NCBI GenBank assembly: GCA_035695765.1
Contig: DASRRI010000106.1
Location: forward strand, 3,395-67,394
Source: Dongia_A sp035695765
GTDB lineage: Bacteria; Pseudomonadota; Alphaproteobacteria; Dongiales; Dongiaceae
Reading direction: 5' to 3'
DNA length: 64,000 bases
The translations under genes were made by a program, and so were the position numbers. Shown one piece after another: positions 43,137-51,850 of the stretch (positions are counted from its first letter, which is position 1; every line of letters starts with the position of its first letter). Under the pieces are notes generated by a model. The model worked only from the letters and a program-made list of their open reading frames with translations. It did not search any database and had not been told where the DNA came from.

Positions 43137-43676
43137 CTACACCGGCGCCAATGCGCGCCGCTCGCATTCCGGCATCTGCACATGGATGTCATCCCCCGCC
43201 TGCACATCGCCGCCAACCAGCACCACGCCCATCACGCCCGCTTTGCGGATGAGATTGCCGGCAGCGTCGCGATCGAGCGTCGCCTGCATCAGGCCCGCTT
43301 GGAAGCGGTCGAGTTGAACGCACGGGTTGCGCAGGCCGGTCACCTCGATCACCGCTTCGCCGATCGTCAGGCGCGTGCCGGTGGGGAGGGCGAGCAGGTC
43401 GAGGCCGTGTGTGGTGATGTTCTCGCCCATGCCGCCGGGCTTCACGTTGAAGCCGACTGCGTTGAGTTCGTCGTGCAGCTCGGCATGGATGAGATGCACC
43501 TGGCGCAGGTTCGGCTGGGTCGGGTCGCGGGCGACGCGGGAGCGGTGCTTCACGGTTGCGCCGGCATGCGCGTCGCCTTCGATCCCGAGGCCGGCGATGA
43601 GCTGGATCGAGAGCGCAGGGGATTTGCTGAAGCTGTGCGTGGGGCTGCGGTGGACGGCGAGGACGTGGGGGGTCAT
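43137..43676 (-). CDS. MOSC domain protein
   Basis: 179 residues of the MOSC family, related to the MOCOS/YiiM C-terminal domain. GIEGDAHAGATVKH, RQVHLIHAELHDELN, GGMGENITTHGLDLLALPTG and RNPCVQLDRF contain the conserved residues, with the Cys typical of sulfur transfer on the Mo cofactor. It may act on molybdenum hydroxylases or detoxify N-hydroxylated compounds. ATG 43676 follows CAGGAG. The formate dehydrogenase in this window is a molybdoenzyme but does not need MOSC. Confidence 0.85.
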   Translation of the reverse strand: MTPHVLAVHRSPTHSFSKSPALSIQLIAGLGIEGDAHAGATVKHRSRVARDPTQPNLRQVHLIHAELHDELNAVGFNVKPGGMGENITTHGLDLLALPTGTRLTIGEAVIEVTGLRNPCVQLDRFQAGLMQATLDRDAAGNLIRKAGVMGVVLVGGDVQAGDDIHVQMPECERRALAPV

Positions 43677-43704
43677 GGTGCTCCTGAAATTGCACTCTCT
43701 AGTC

Positions 43705-43855
43705 CTGTCATCCCGGCCAAGCCGCGGAGCGGCGTAGAGCCGGGACCCATGCGGCTTCTCCCCCGCGCAATCGAGGCCCAATGGGTCCCGGCTCTCGCGG
43801 AGCCTGTCCTTGGGCCGCGCATAGCGCGGACCCGAGGGCTCGGCAGGGATGACAG
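43705..43855. repeat. Compound palindromic intergenic element
   Basis: About 150 bases between MOSC and ABC genes contain nested inverted repeats. The outer pair is CTGTCATCCC (43705-43714) with GGGATGACAG (43846-43855). The inner pair is GAGCCGGGACCCAT (43737-43750) with ATGGGTCCCGGCTC (43781-43794). It could fold into a large cruciform or RNA structure, and it looks like the extragenic palindromic elements repeated in alphaproteobacterial genomes. Only one copy is seen in this window. Confidence 0.65.
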
Positions 43856-43900
43856 AAGAGAGCGAGTGGCTGGCATGAGGACTGAAACGTTCTCTTCTGT

Positions 43901-45721
43901 CTATCCGACCTCAACCAACAACCCGCCGACTTGTCTATCGAACAGGCGGCGGTAGACGCCCTTCTCGCGCTGGATCAGGGCGCCGTGGTCGCCTTCTTCG
44001 ATGATGCGGCCGCGGTCGAAGATGAGGATGCGTTTCAGCGCGCGCACGGTCGAGAGGCGGTGTGCGATCACGATGGTGGTGCGGCCTTGCATCAATCGCT
44101 CTGTCGCCTCCTGGATCAGCGCCTCTGATTCAGAGTCGAGGCTCGAGGTCGCCTCGTCCAGGATCAAGATCGGCGCACCGGCCAGGAACGCGCGGGCGAG
44201 GGCGACGCGCTGGCGCTCGCCGCCGCTGAGCTTGATGCCGCGCTCGCCCACCATGGTCCCGTAGCCCTTAGGCAGGGTGGCGACGAAGTCGTGCGCGTTG
44301 GCAAGGCGCGCCGCGCGCTCGATCTCCTCCTGGGTCGCGCCGGGGCGGCCGTAGGAGATGTTCTCCGCCAGCGAGCGGTGGAACAGGATCGGCTCCTGCT
44401 GCACGATCGCGATCTGCGCGCGCAGGCTCGCCTGCGTCACGCCGGCGATGTCGTGGCCGTCGATCAGGATGCGCCCGCCATTCACGTCATGCAGCCGCTG
44501 GATGAGCTTGACGAACGTGGTCTTGCCCGAGCCCGAGAGCCCGACCAGCCCGATCTTCTCGCCCGCGCCGATGGTGACGCTGAGCCCGTCATAGAGCGGC
44601 TGGTGATGGCCGCGGTAGTGGAACGTGACGTTCTCGAATGTGATCCGGCCATGTCGGATCGCGATCGGCTGCGCGCCGGCCCGGTCCTCGATGCCGAGCG
44701 GCTGGCCCTGGATCTCCACCAGCTCCTCCATGTCGTTCACGGCTTTCTGCAAGTCGCGGATATACATGCCGACGTCGCGCAGATAACCCTGGATCACGAC
44801 ATAGGCCGTCATCACATAGGCGACGTCGCCGGCGCTGGCCTGCCCCATCCACCACAGATAGAGGGCCAAGCCGATGACGGCAGTGCGCAGCAGGATCAGC
44901 GCCACGATCTGGCAGGAGCTGCTGTTGGTGTGACGCATCCAGGTGCGGTAGGTGCGCTTGCGCCACTTGCCGAGCACGCTCAGCAAGCGATCATCCTCAC
45001 GCAGCTCCGCCCCGAACGACTTGACCACGGGATTGCAGGTCACGGCATCGGCCAGCGCGCCGCCGGTCTTGGTATCCCACTGGTTGGAGAGGCGCGCCGC
45101 CGGCCCGATATAGCCGACAGAGAGGAACGCCGTCATGCAGATGAAAGTGACCGCGCCCACCGTCACGACAAGGCCCATCAGCGGCCAGTAGTAGCCGAGC
45201 AGGGCGGTCGAGCCGACCAGCACGACGAAGGATGGCAGCAGCGCCAGCAGCAACGTGTCGTTGAGCAGGTCGACTGCCCACATGCCGCGCGTCACCTTGC
45301 GCACGATCGAGCCGGCGAAAGTGTTGGCGTGCCATTCCGCCGCGAAACGTTGCACCTTCCAGAAGGCCTCGCGCGCCACGTCGGTCATCTGCTTCAGCGT
45401 CATGTGCACGACGCCGGTGAAGGCGAGGTGCCGCATCACCAGCATGAGCAGGCCGAGACCGATCATCGCGGCCAGCGCCTGGATCGCTTCTCGCAGGGCG
45501 ATGCCGCGATCCACCGGCGCGCCGCCCTGAACGACGGGCGTGAGGGCGTCGATCAGCCGGCCGACATAGACCGGCAGCAGCACGTCTGCGAGGGTCATCA
45601 GCATGACGCCGATGGCGATGAACACTACCACGCGCCGCTGCCGGGCCCAGTGGCGGAAGCTGAAGGCGAGCACATTGCGGAACGGAGCCGCGCGGTCGCT
45701 AAAACGGTCAAGGACGCTCAT
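43901..45721 (-). CDS. ABC transporter, fused permease and ATPase
   Basis: 606 residues of the ABCB/multidrug-lipid exporter type. The transmembrane domain (about residues 20-330) precedes a nucleotide-binding domain with Walker A GLSGSGKT (about 390), signature LSGGERQRVALARAF (about 495), Walker B ILILDEATSSLD. It works as a homodimer in the inner membrane, exporting lipids, peptides or drugs. The ATG at 45721 is chosen; a GTG 18 bases upstream is an alternative. Substrate unknown. Confidence 0.9.
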   Translation of the reverse strand: MSVLDRFSDRAAPFRNVLAFSFRHWARQRRVVVFIAIGVMLMTLADVLLPVYVGRLIDALTPVVQGGAPVDRGIALREAIQALAAMIGLGLLMLVMRHLAFTGVVHMTLKQMTDVAREAFWKVQRFAAEWHANTFAGSIVRKVTRGMWAVDLLNDTLLLALLPSFVVLVGSTALLGYYWPLMGLVVTVGAVTFICMTAFLSVGYIGPAARLSNQWDTKTGGALADAVTCNPVVKSFGAELREDDRLLSVLGKWRKRTYRTWMRHTNSSSCQIVALILLRTAVIGLALYLWWMGQASAGDVAYVMTAYVVIQGYLRDVGMYIRDLQKAVNDMEELVEIQGQPLGIEDRAGAQPIAIRHGRITFENVTFHYRGHHQPLYDGLSVTIGAGEKIGLVGLSGSGKTTFVKLIQRLHDVNGGRILIDGHDIAGVTQASLRAQIAIVQQEPILFHRSLAENISYGRPGATQEEIERAARLANAHDFVATLPKGYGTMVGERGIKLSGGERQRVALARAFLAGAPILILDEATSSLDSESEALIQEATERLMQGRTTIVIAHRLSTVRALKRILIFDRGRIIEEGDHGALIQREKGVYRRLFDRQVGGLLVEVG

Positions 45722-46172
45722 CGAAATATCCGGCGCCACGCAAGCGGCAGCCGCTCCAATCGAAAACGCAGAGACAAAAACAGCGCGAAGTCGCAGCCCA
45801 AAAGGGGCGGTGGATCGCGGCTGCCGGTATCGCTTAGGGGTTTGTGGGAGCAGGCGGCCTTGAGCCTACCTGCGCGTCGCGTGTCCTAATGCTCGGACGG
45901 GCCGGGGTTGTGCGGCACAAACATACCAATCATGCAGGCCTCCCGGCGATTCGACGTTGAAAGAGGACGGGAACATAACCCCATTGCGCGAGAATGGCAA
46001 GACGGGGACAGAGAGATTCCCTTCTCCGTCGCGGGGCTGGGAAACAAAGGCAAGCTCAACCCAAAAAAAATCCCTCTCTCCGCTGACGTATGCCGGCATT
46101 CGCTCGGGGGGATGTCGAATGCCGGCACGCGCCGCGGAAGAGAGGGTAGTGGGAGCCTGCTCACAAAATCCT
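45722..46172. other. Gene-free spacer between ABC and exported-protein genes
   Basis: 451 bases without a convincing gene. It contains the ABC gene promoter region and the minus-strand terminator at 46063-46146. Confidence 0.5.
46063..46146 (-). terminator. Large rho-independent terminator
   Basis: On the minus strand, an outer stem (CCCTCTCT near 46139-46146 with its partner 46072-46079, extended by GCGG/CCGC) encloses an inner perfect 12-bp hairpin TGCCGGCATTCG-N13-CGAATGCCGGCA (46091-46127). A T-run (complement of AAAAAAAA, 46063-46070) follows. It ends transcription of the exported-protein genes from 46748 onward. Confidence 0.85.
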
Positions 46173-46748
46173 TTAGAAAACCTCGGCGCTGGTTCGGCCC
46201 CAGGTGGAAACTTTGACGCCGCCGCCGACGACGCCGATCGAGCCGCCGGCATCGGCGCTTCCGGCGCCGTTGCCGGTCACATCGACGCTGGCCTTGGCGA
46301 CGATTTTGCCGGCGCCGTCGCGCACGGCGGCGACATTGTTCGGCGCACGTGCCCGGGCGATCGCCCTCGCGACGGCGCGGTTGCCCTCTTCGTCGAACGC
46401 GACGCTCTTGGACTTGGTAACGCTGATGACGAAGCCGTTCCGCGTGAAAGTGCGTGTGATCGTGCGCGTCCAGCCCTGGGTGGCGGCGTCTTCTTCGGAA
46501 TGGATTGCCACGGCGACGTGCTGCTCGCGGTCGCCGGCCCTTTCCGATACCAACGCGCTCTTTTCCTTGTCGTGCCCATCGCCGCCGCCGCGATGCTCGT
46601 CGACCAGTACCCCTGCATAGGCCTGGCCAAGCCCGAGCGTCAGAGCGAGCGCGCAGGCTGCGATCGATCGAAACAAGGGCCGGAGACGCGCGCGCCGCAT
46701 CAGCGATGCGTCGTCGTCCGGCTCAAGGCGCTGTTCCTGCTGTCCCAT
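46173..46748 (-). CDS. Exported protein with alternating-residue C-terminus, unknown function
   Basis: 191 residues. A signal peptide follows a polar N-terminal extension (SIAACALALTLGLGQAYAGV, cleavage near residue 45). The mature part is charged, with RTITRTFTRNGFVISVTKSK, and ends in a Gly/Val-rich stretch containing ASVDVTGNGAGSADAGGS. That stretch resembles segments of the 546-residue protein at 48488-50128. A GGAG ribosome site precedes the ATG. It belongs to a minus-strand group of exported proteins. No family recognised. Confidence 0.62.
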   Translation of the reverse strand: MGQQEQRLEPDDDASLMRRARLRPLFRSIAACALALTLGLGQAYAGVLVDEHRGGGDGHDKEKSALVSERAGDREQHVAVAIHSEEDAATQGWTRTITRTFTRNGFVISVTKSKSVAFDEEGNRAVARAIARARAPNNVAAVRDGAGKIVAKASVDVTGNGAGSADAGGSIGVVGGGVKVSTWGRTSAEVF

Positions 46749-46777
46749 GGTCCGTCTCCATCCCAGCCTTCGGCGCA

Positions 46778-47101
46778 CTACTCCGATTGCTGCTTCTGCT
46801 GCGGCTTCACGGTTGCGCTTGATTCCGCCTTGGCGGAGCAGCCGTCGCCCTCGGCCACCTTCAAATCGTGATCGCTGTCCTCGACACCGTTGGCCTTGGC
46901 GTTGGCGGTGGCTTCGGCCTTGCACTTGCCCTGCTTGCTGCCGGTCGTGGTGACCGAGCTCGATGCAGAGGCCGATGCAGAGGCGGAGGCTGAGCTCGAG
47001 CTGTTGGTCGATTGCACGCTGTCCGCGAACGCGAAGGGGACAGGCGCACCGAGGCCAAGCGCGGCCAGCGCTGCCACCATGAACTGGAACTTGTCGGTCA
47101 T
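46778..47101 (-). CDS. Small exported Ser/Ala low-complexity protein
   Basis: 107 residues. The signal peptide (FMVAALAALGLGAPVPFAFA, cut near residue 27) is followed by SSSSASASASASASSS and KCKAEATANAKANG, alternating Ser/Ala and small residues, then a charged tail with a Cys. ATG 47101 follows GGAGGCAGTG. It lies 29 bases upstream of the 46173 gene. No function assigned; alternating small residues suggest an extended or beta structure. Confidence 0.6.
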   Translation of the reverse strand: MTDKFQFMVAALAALGLGAPVPFAFADSVQSTNSSSSASASASASASSSVTTTGSKQGKCKAEATANAKANGVEDSDHDLKVAEGDGCSAKAESSATVKPQQKQQSE

Positions 47102-47261
47102 CACTGCCTCCATGGATTCAGGCTCCCTTCGATCGGGTGCCCGAAGCGGACCGCAATCTCCGGGGGAGCCTCAATCATCCGGAGATCACTGCACCGCTTC
47201 GGGCGAGGATTGCGGCCAAAACAATGTGCCGGCCTGCAATCCTCAACGGAACGATCGCACA

Positions 47262-48356
47262 TCATCGCGCGATGAACGCCACGCTGGCGCGCGCCACGCC
47301 GTTCGGCAGCGGCCGCACCTCGGTCTTGAAGTTCGCGCGCGCACCCGGCGCGAGCGTCTGCACCGGCGGCTGGAACACCCAGCGCCGCAATTCCTGGCCG
47401 GCCTGGTTCTCCAGGCTGCCCTGCATGGTCGGGATGGTCTGCACCTGATTGCTGGTGTTGATCACTACACCCTGGATCAGCAGACCGTCATTCCTGCGCA
47501 CCGGATCGACCAACGAGATCTGCAGATTCTGAGCCCCGGGAGCTGCGGCGGCCGGCTGTGCCACGGCCGGCTGTGCGACAGCTGGCGGGGGCGGCAGCGC
47601 TGCGGCTGGCGCCGGCGCTGGCAATGGCGCAAGGACGGCACCCGGCTCCGGCGCGGACATGCTTGCGAGCCCGCCGTTCGACGCGTCTGCCGTCATGCCC
47701 GGATTGAACTGATCGCCCGGTGCAGGCAGCGCGCCTACTGCGGGAGCAACTGTGGGCGTGCAGGGGCGATAGGCACTACCCTGCTGATAGCGGTCGACGC
47801 AGTTGGCCGCCGAATATTGCCGCTGATCGACCTTGTTCCATCCGACTCCGACCCGCGCCTGACGCGCGCCGGGATTGACGATGCGCAAGGTATACAGGCC
47901 GGGCTGCAGCGGAACGGTCGGCACGATATGCACAATGTCGGTCTGGCCCGCCGGCGATTCATAGCGGAACGGAACGCTGAAGGGCTCGATCGGCGCCACC
48001 GCCCATTGGCTGCCTTCGACCGGCATCGCCTGGTTCTGCGCGTTGATCTCGCTGCGTACCCAGGCCACGCGCCACAGCTCGACGGAATTGCCGGCGGACC
48101 GGCCGGCGAGGGCGGGGTCGCTGATCACGAACTGCACGTTGGACGGCATGTTGGACCGCTCGGGCCAGGTCTCCGCTTCCCAGTCCCGGTCGCCATCGAG
48201 CCGGTGCAGATTGTCCTTGGTGGTGAATGCATAGATGCCCGGATCATCGGGAATCGGATAGGACGGCTCGCGCGTGCCTGCGCAAGCGGAGACGCCCGCA
48301 ATGAGGACGACGCACAGCGCGCTTTGCGCGATCCTCGTGTTCGATGTTGATGACAT
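47262..48356 (-). CDS. Lipoprotein with Pro/Ala linker and FxLyD-like C-terminal domain
   Basis: 364 residues. Signal and lipobox LIAGVSAC place it on a membrane. Residues 30-200 form an unknown folded domain with a Cys pair region (NCVDRYQQGSAYRPC). Residues 225-275 are a Pro/Ala-rich linker. Residues 285-364 resemble the DUF3426/FxLyD beta domain (LLIQGVVINTSNQVQTIPTM). It probably spans periplasmic space. It lies between other exported-protein genes and is on the same strand. Confidence 0.7.
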   Translation of the reverse strand: MSSTSNTRIAQSALCVVLIAGVSACAGTREPSYPIPDDPGIYAFTTKDNLHRLDGDRDWEAETWPERSNMPSNVQFVISDPALAGRSAGNSVELWRVAWVRSEINAQNQAMPVEGSQWAVAPIEPFSVPFRYESPAGQTDIVHIVPTVPLQPGLYTLRIVNPGARQARVGVGWNKVDQRQYSAANCVDRYQQGSAYRPCTPTVAPAVGALPAPGDQFNPGMTADASNGGLASMSAPEPGAVLAPLPAPAPAAALPPPPAVAQPAVAQPAAAAPGAQNLQISLVDPVRRNDGLLIQGVVINTSNQVQTIPTMQGSLENQAGQELRRWVFQPPVQTLAPGARANFKTEVRPLPNGVARASVAFIAR

Positions 48357-48430
48357 GGTGAGGCTCCTTCTCCTGCCCGCTGCTCTCTTGAACCGGCGTG
48401 GTGCCGCGGGCCGGCGCCATCCGGTGCACC

Positions 48431-48474
48431 GGGTGAAGGCCCGCGATCCAAAGACCGCGGGCCTCGCTTCACCC
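48431..48474 (-). terminator. Hairpin downstream of the 546-residue protein gene
   Basis: Outer arms GGGTGAA and TTCACCC enclose an inner stem GGCCCGCG-N10-CGCGGGCC with a small bulge. It lies 14-57 bases after the stop of the minus-strand gene at 48488, and no U-tract follows. Probably a terminator or an mRNA-stabilising structure. Confidence 0.6.
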
Positions 48475-48487
48475 GACCATCATGCCG

Positions 48488-50128
48488 TTACTCCACATTG
48501 GCTGACGTGTTGGTGTTGGTCTTCAGCAGTACGTTGACCGCCGGTGACAACGCTTCCGGCGGGACGTCCGCCGAACCGTTGGCGTCGGCGTCCGCATCAG
48601 CGCTGGCGCCGTCGTCGGTGACGGCGACAGAGCCGCCGGCGTTGGAGGCTGCCTTCGGGTTGAGACCCTTGGCCTGTGCCTCTGCATTCGCGGCCGCATT
48701 CGCCGATTGGCCGTTATTGCCGGTGGCGCCGAGATCGATATCGGCTGTGGTACCGGCCGAGCCGTTGCCAACCACATCCGCGGTAGAGCCCGCATCGGCC
48801 TCGACTGCGGATTTCTTGGTGCCGTGCAGCTTGACGGCAGAGCCGAGGTCAATCGACCCTTGGCCGTCGAGCGTGCCGTCGGCGGAGGTGTTGGCTTCGC
48901 CGACATGCTGCTTGTCCAGCCGGATGCTGCCCGCGGCGTCGGTGCTGGCGTTGGCACTGCCATCGCCGTTGACATCGGCGCTCGCGTTCGAGTCAGCGGT
49001 GACGGTCGCTGTGCTCGGGTTTCGACTCGCAGAGGCATCCGAATGGGCGTCCAGGGATCCTGGGCCATTCAATGTGCTGTCGACATGCGAGCTTGCACTG
49101 GCCGGGTCGGTCAGGCCGACATCGACATCGGTGTTCGCGTCCGCCACGCCGTCGCCGTTGAGATCGGCGGTGGCACCGGCCGCACCCTGGATCTTCTGCC
49201 TGCTACCCGGAGTGCTGGTTGTGATGCCGGCGTTTGAGCCGACCGAGGCTGAGCCTTCGCTGGCGAGGTCAGCAGAGGCATCGCCGCTGGCGCTGCCGGC
49301 AATACCATCGTCGGTCACGCCCGCCTTGGATTCGGTCGACGCGTTGCCGGTGCCGTCACCATCGATCGAGACGGCGGCGCCGCCGGTCGATTGTACGGTC
49401 GACATGTCACCGTCCGTCGACAGGCCCGCCGAAGCAGCCGAAGCCGCGCCGATCGAGCCATCGCCGGTCAACGAGCCGCCGGCCGAGGAATCGGAGCTGC
49501 CGGTCAATCCGGCACCCGACACATCGACGCTAGCGTTGGTGTCGGTCTTCGCATCTGTACCGGTCGCGACGCCATCGGACGTCGCCTGCGCGCCCAGCAG
49601 AGTCGATCCGCCCGACGTGCCGGCCTGCGAGCCAGCTGAAGACGAGGCGCTCGCTGCGCCGTCGCCTGACGAACTGGCGGTGGCGGAGCTGGACGCAGAA
49701 GCGGAGACGCCGCTTTGATCTGCGGTTGCGCCTGCATCGGCGTCGCCGGTGGCAGAGGTGCCGCCGGTATCAGCAGTGCCGCCGGTATCAGCGGTGCCAC
49801 CACTTGTCGTACCGCCGGTGCTACCGCTGGCCGTACCGCCGGTGCCACCGCTCGTGCTGCCAGTATCCGCGCCGGCGGACGCATCCGCATCCGCGCCGGC
49901 GTCAGCGCCTGCGCTCGCACCATCTGTACCGGCGCTCGCGTCCGCGCCGGCACCAGCGCCTGCGCCCACGTCCGCACCGATCTCTGCGACTTGAATTGGG
50001 GTGTCAGTTAGCTTCGGACCGCCACTGCCCTGAACCAGCGGCGACGCCTGACTGGTCGACATGCCAAATCCCAAGGCCAACGCACCCGCTGCACCCAAGA
50101 GGCTCCAACGGGTTGTTTCCTTCCGCAT
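48488..50128 (-). CDS. Exported Ala/Ser/Thr/Asp/Gly-rich protein with DxNGDG repeats
   Basis: 546 residues. The signal peptide (LLGAAGALALGFGMSTSQAS) ends near residue 26. The mature protein is low-complexity and acidic, with a Gly/Thr/Ser-rich block (TSGGTADTGGTADTGGTSAT) then many segments such as ADLNGDGVADANTDVDVG and ADVNGDGSANASTDAAGS. DxNGDG is typical of calcium-binding loops in dockerin/EF-hand and thrombospondin type 3 repeats. It may be a calcium-binding surface or matrix protein. An AAAGGAG ribosome site precedes the ATG at 50128. Highly biased but with a long intact frame. Confidence 0.75.
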   Translation of the reverse strand: MRKETTRWSLLGAAGALALGFGMSTSQASPLVQGSGGPKLTDTPIQVAEIGADVGAGAGAGADASAGTDGASAGADAGADADASAGADTGSTSGGTGGTASGSTGGTTSGGTADTGGTADTGGTSATGDADAGATADQSGVSASASSSATASSSGDGAASASSSAGSQAGTSGGSTLLGAQATSDGVATGTDAKTDTNASVDVSGAGLTGSSDSSAGGSLTGDGSIGAASAASAGLSTDGDMSTVQSTGGAAVSIDGDGTGNASTESKAGVTDDGIAGSASGDASADLASEGSASVGSNAGITTSTPGSRQKIQGAAGATADLNGDGVADANTDVDVGLTDPASASSHVDSTLNGPGSLDAHSDASASRNPSTATVTADSNASADVNGDGSANASTDAAGSIRLDKQHVGEANTSADGTLDGQGSIDLGSAVKLHGTKKSAVEADAGSTADVVGNGSAGTTADIDLGATGNNGQSANAAANAEAQAKGLNPKAASNAGGSVAVTDDGASADADADANGSADVPPEALSPAVNVLLKTNTNTSANVE

Positions 50129-50578
50129 GACATACTCCTTTGCGTTTGATCCGGAAGCTCCCGCCAGGAAACCACGTGCCAAGTCGAACGTTGCACGCTC
50201 CGTTGCGGATTTTCTTCGGGGAGGTGCAAGAAAGCCGCGATTTACAAGGCCATCTTCAATATCGCGCTCACGAAGTCTTTCGCTATGTTTCGGTGCTTTT
50301 CTGAATGGAAGATGAATAGTGAGAACGAGGCGAGAATGAATTGCGTCAACATTGTGGAGATGCATGAACGACTCGCGCGCGATCGACCCGCGCGCGCTGA
50401 TTCGGACTCACGTGGACGAAGAGTGCTGTGAGTTTTCGAGAATCTGCCGAAGCAAGTTGGGGAATCCGCGCGCGCATCGACAGGGCACACAACATTTCGC
50501 CGCAATTGGCGCGTTGGATCACGCCGAACAAGAACCACATGACGGGAGGAGCTTGGGAAAAGTTGAAGGACGTGCGGC
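50129..50578. other. Gene-free spacer (450 bases)
   Basis: Contains the promoter region of the 546-residue exported protein and of the divergent acyltransferase. Small reading frames here lack family features. No terminator or RNA gene was recognised. Confidence 0.45.
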
Positions 50579-51796
50579 GTGCAGACGGAGTCTCTTAGGG
50601 ACAGAACGCACAACATAGAGCGATTGGATTATCTGGATGGGGTGCGCGGGTGGGCGGCACTGATCGTGGTGTTGCATCATCTCGCATTGACGTTCAAGCC
50701 GGTGTGGCTGAAGACCGGCGAGGTGACGCCCAAGCTGGGACCGTTCTCGTTCCTGGTCGATGGCGGGCTTGCGGTCAGCGTCTTTTTCATCCTCTCCGGC
50801 ATCGTGCTCGCGGCGGCCACCGACGGCGCGTTGCGGCGGCTTGGCGGGCCGACGCTCGTTGGGCTGGTCGCGAAACGCTGGTTGCGGCTGATGCTGCCGA
50901 TCCTCACGGTCGCATTGTTTGCGTGGGCGCTGCTGCGCGCCAATTTCAACCTCGCGCCGATGGCGGCCATGTTCACCGGATCGACCTGGGCGACGGGCCT
51001 TTTCCCGCGCTGGTACGATCCGACCTTGCCGCGCGTGCTGTGGGAAGCGGTCTATGGTGCCTTCGCCGGCCCCGAAACGCCGTTCCACAATCCCGTGCTG
51101 TGGACGATGCGCGTGGAATTTCCGGGTTCGATCCTGACTTTCGCGATCTGTCTGCTGGCGCGCTCGGCGCGCACGCGCCTCATCGTTTGCGCGCTTGCCG
51201 CCTTGGCGCTGCTGCAGACGCCATTCTGGATCCTCAATGAATGCGCGCTGTTCCCGGTCGGCATCATGATGTGGGAAGTTCTGAAGAAGCGCGAAGAGCC
51301 GATGATGGGACGCATCCCGGATCTATGCGGCTTGGCGCTGGCTGCGTTCGGGCTGGTCGTCCTGCCTGTCCTCGACCATCTGTCCGGCACGGTATCTTTG
51401 CGGCAGGACATGACGAAAGTCGCCGACGATATGGGGCTGATGAACCTCGATCCAGGGGCGTGGCGGGCAGCGCTGATCATCGGCGGCATCTGTCTCTCGC
51501 CGACCGCCATGCGCTTTCTCGGCAATTCGCTGTCGCGCTTCCTCGGCCGGATTTCCTTCGCGATCTATCTCAGCCACTCGCTCGTGCTGGCAAGCCTCGG
51601 CGCGCTCACCTTTATCCTCTTGCAACGCCCGCTGGGGCACACCGGATCGATGGCCGCCGCCACCTTCGGCGTCCTCGCGATCTCGATCACCCTCGGCTGG
51701 GGATTGCACCACTGGGTCGAGCGCCCGGCGATCGCGGTCGCGGGACGCGCAGGCGCGGTTGTGGATCGGATGTGGCGACGAATGGCCACCGTATAA
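50579..51796 (+). CDS. Membrane acyltransferase 3 family protein
   Basis: 405 residues with about ten transmembrane helices. RLDYLDGVRGWAALIVVLHH at the N-terminus contains the conserved Arg and catalytic His of OafA/YrhL-type acyltransferases. These O-acylate cell-surface sugars or other periplasmic acceptors. The start is GTG at 50579. It lies beside exported-protein genes, so it may modify a surface glycan. Confidence 0.85.
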   Translation: MQTESLRDRTHNIERLDYLDGVRGWAALIVVLHHLALTFKPVWLKTGEVTPKLGPFSFLVDGGLAVSVFFILSGIVLAAATDGALRRLGGPTLVGLVAKRWLRLMLPILTVALFAWALLRANFNLAPMAAMFTGSTWATGLFPRWYDPTLPRVLWEAVYGAFAGPETPFHNPVLWTMRVEFPGSILTFAICLLARSARTRLIVCALAALALLQTPFWILNECALFPVGIMMWEVLKKREEPMMGRIPDLCGLALAAFGLVVLPVLDHLSGTVSLRQDMTKVADDMGLMNLDPGAWRAALIIGGICLSPTAMRFLGNSLSRFLGRISFAIYLSHSLVLASLGALTFILLQRPLGHTGSMAAATFGVLAISITLGWGLHHWVERPAIAVAGRAGAVVDRMWRRMATV

Positions 51797-51850
51797 TCCC
51801 AGGTCATCGCTGATCGAGACTGACAGTGAGCCATTCGGTCCACTCGATCG

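Noticed and set aside
46748..46925. Longer start for the 46173 exported protein (to 46925)
   Set aside because: It would place a long polar segment before the signal peptide and overlap the neighbouring small gene; the ATG at 46748 has a ribosome site.
50352..50618. Plus-strand reading frame in the spacer before the acyltransferase
   Set aside because: Overlaps the acyltransferase start in another frame and has no recognisable protein features.
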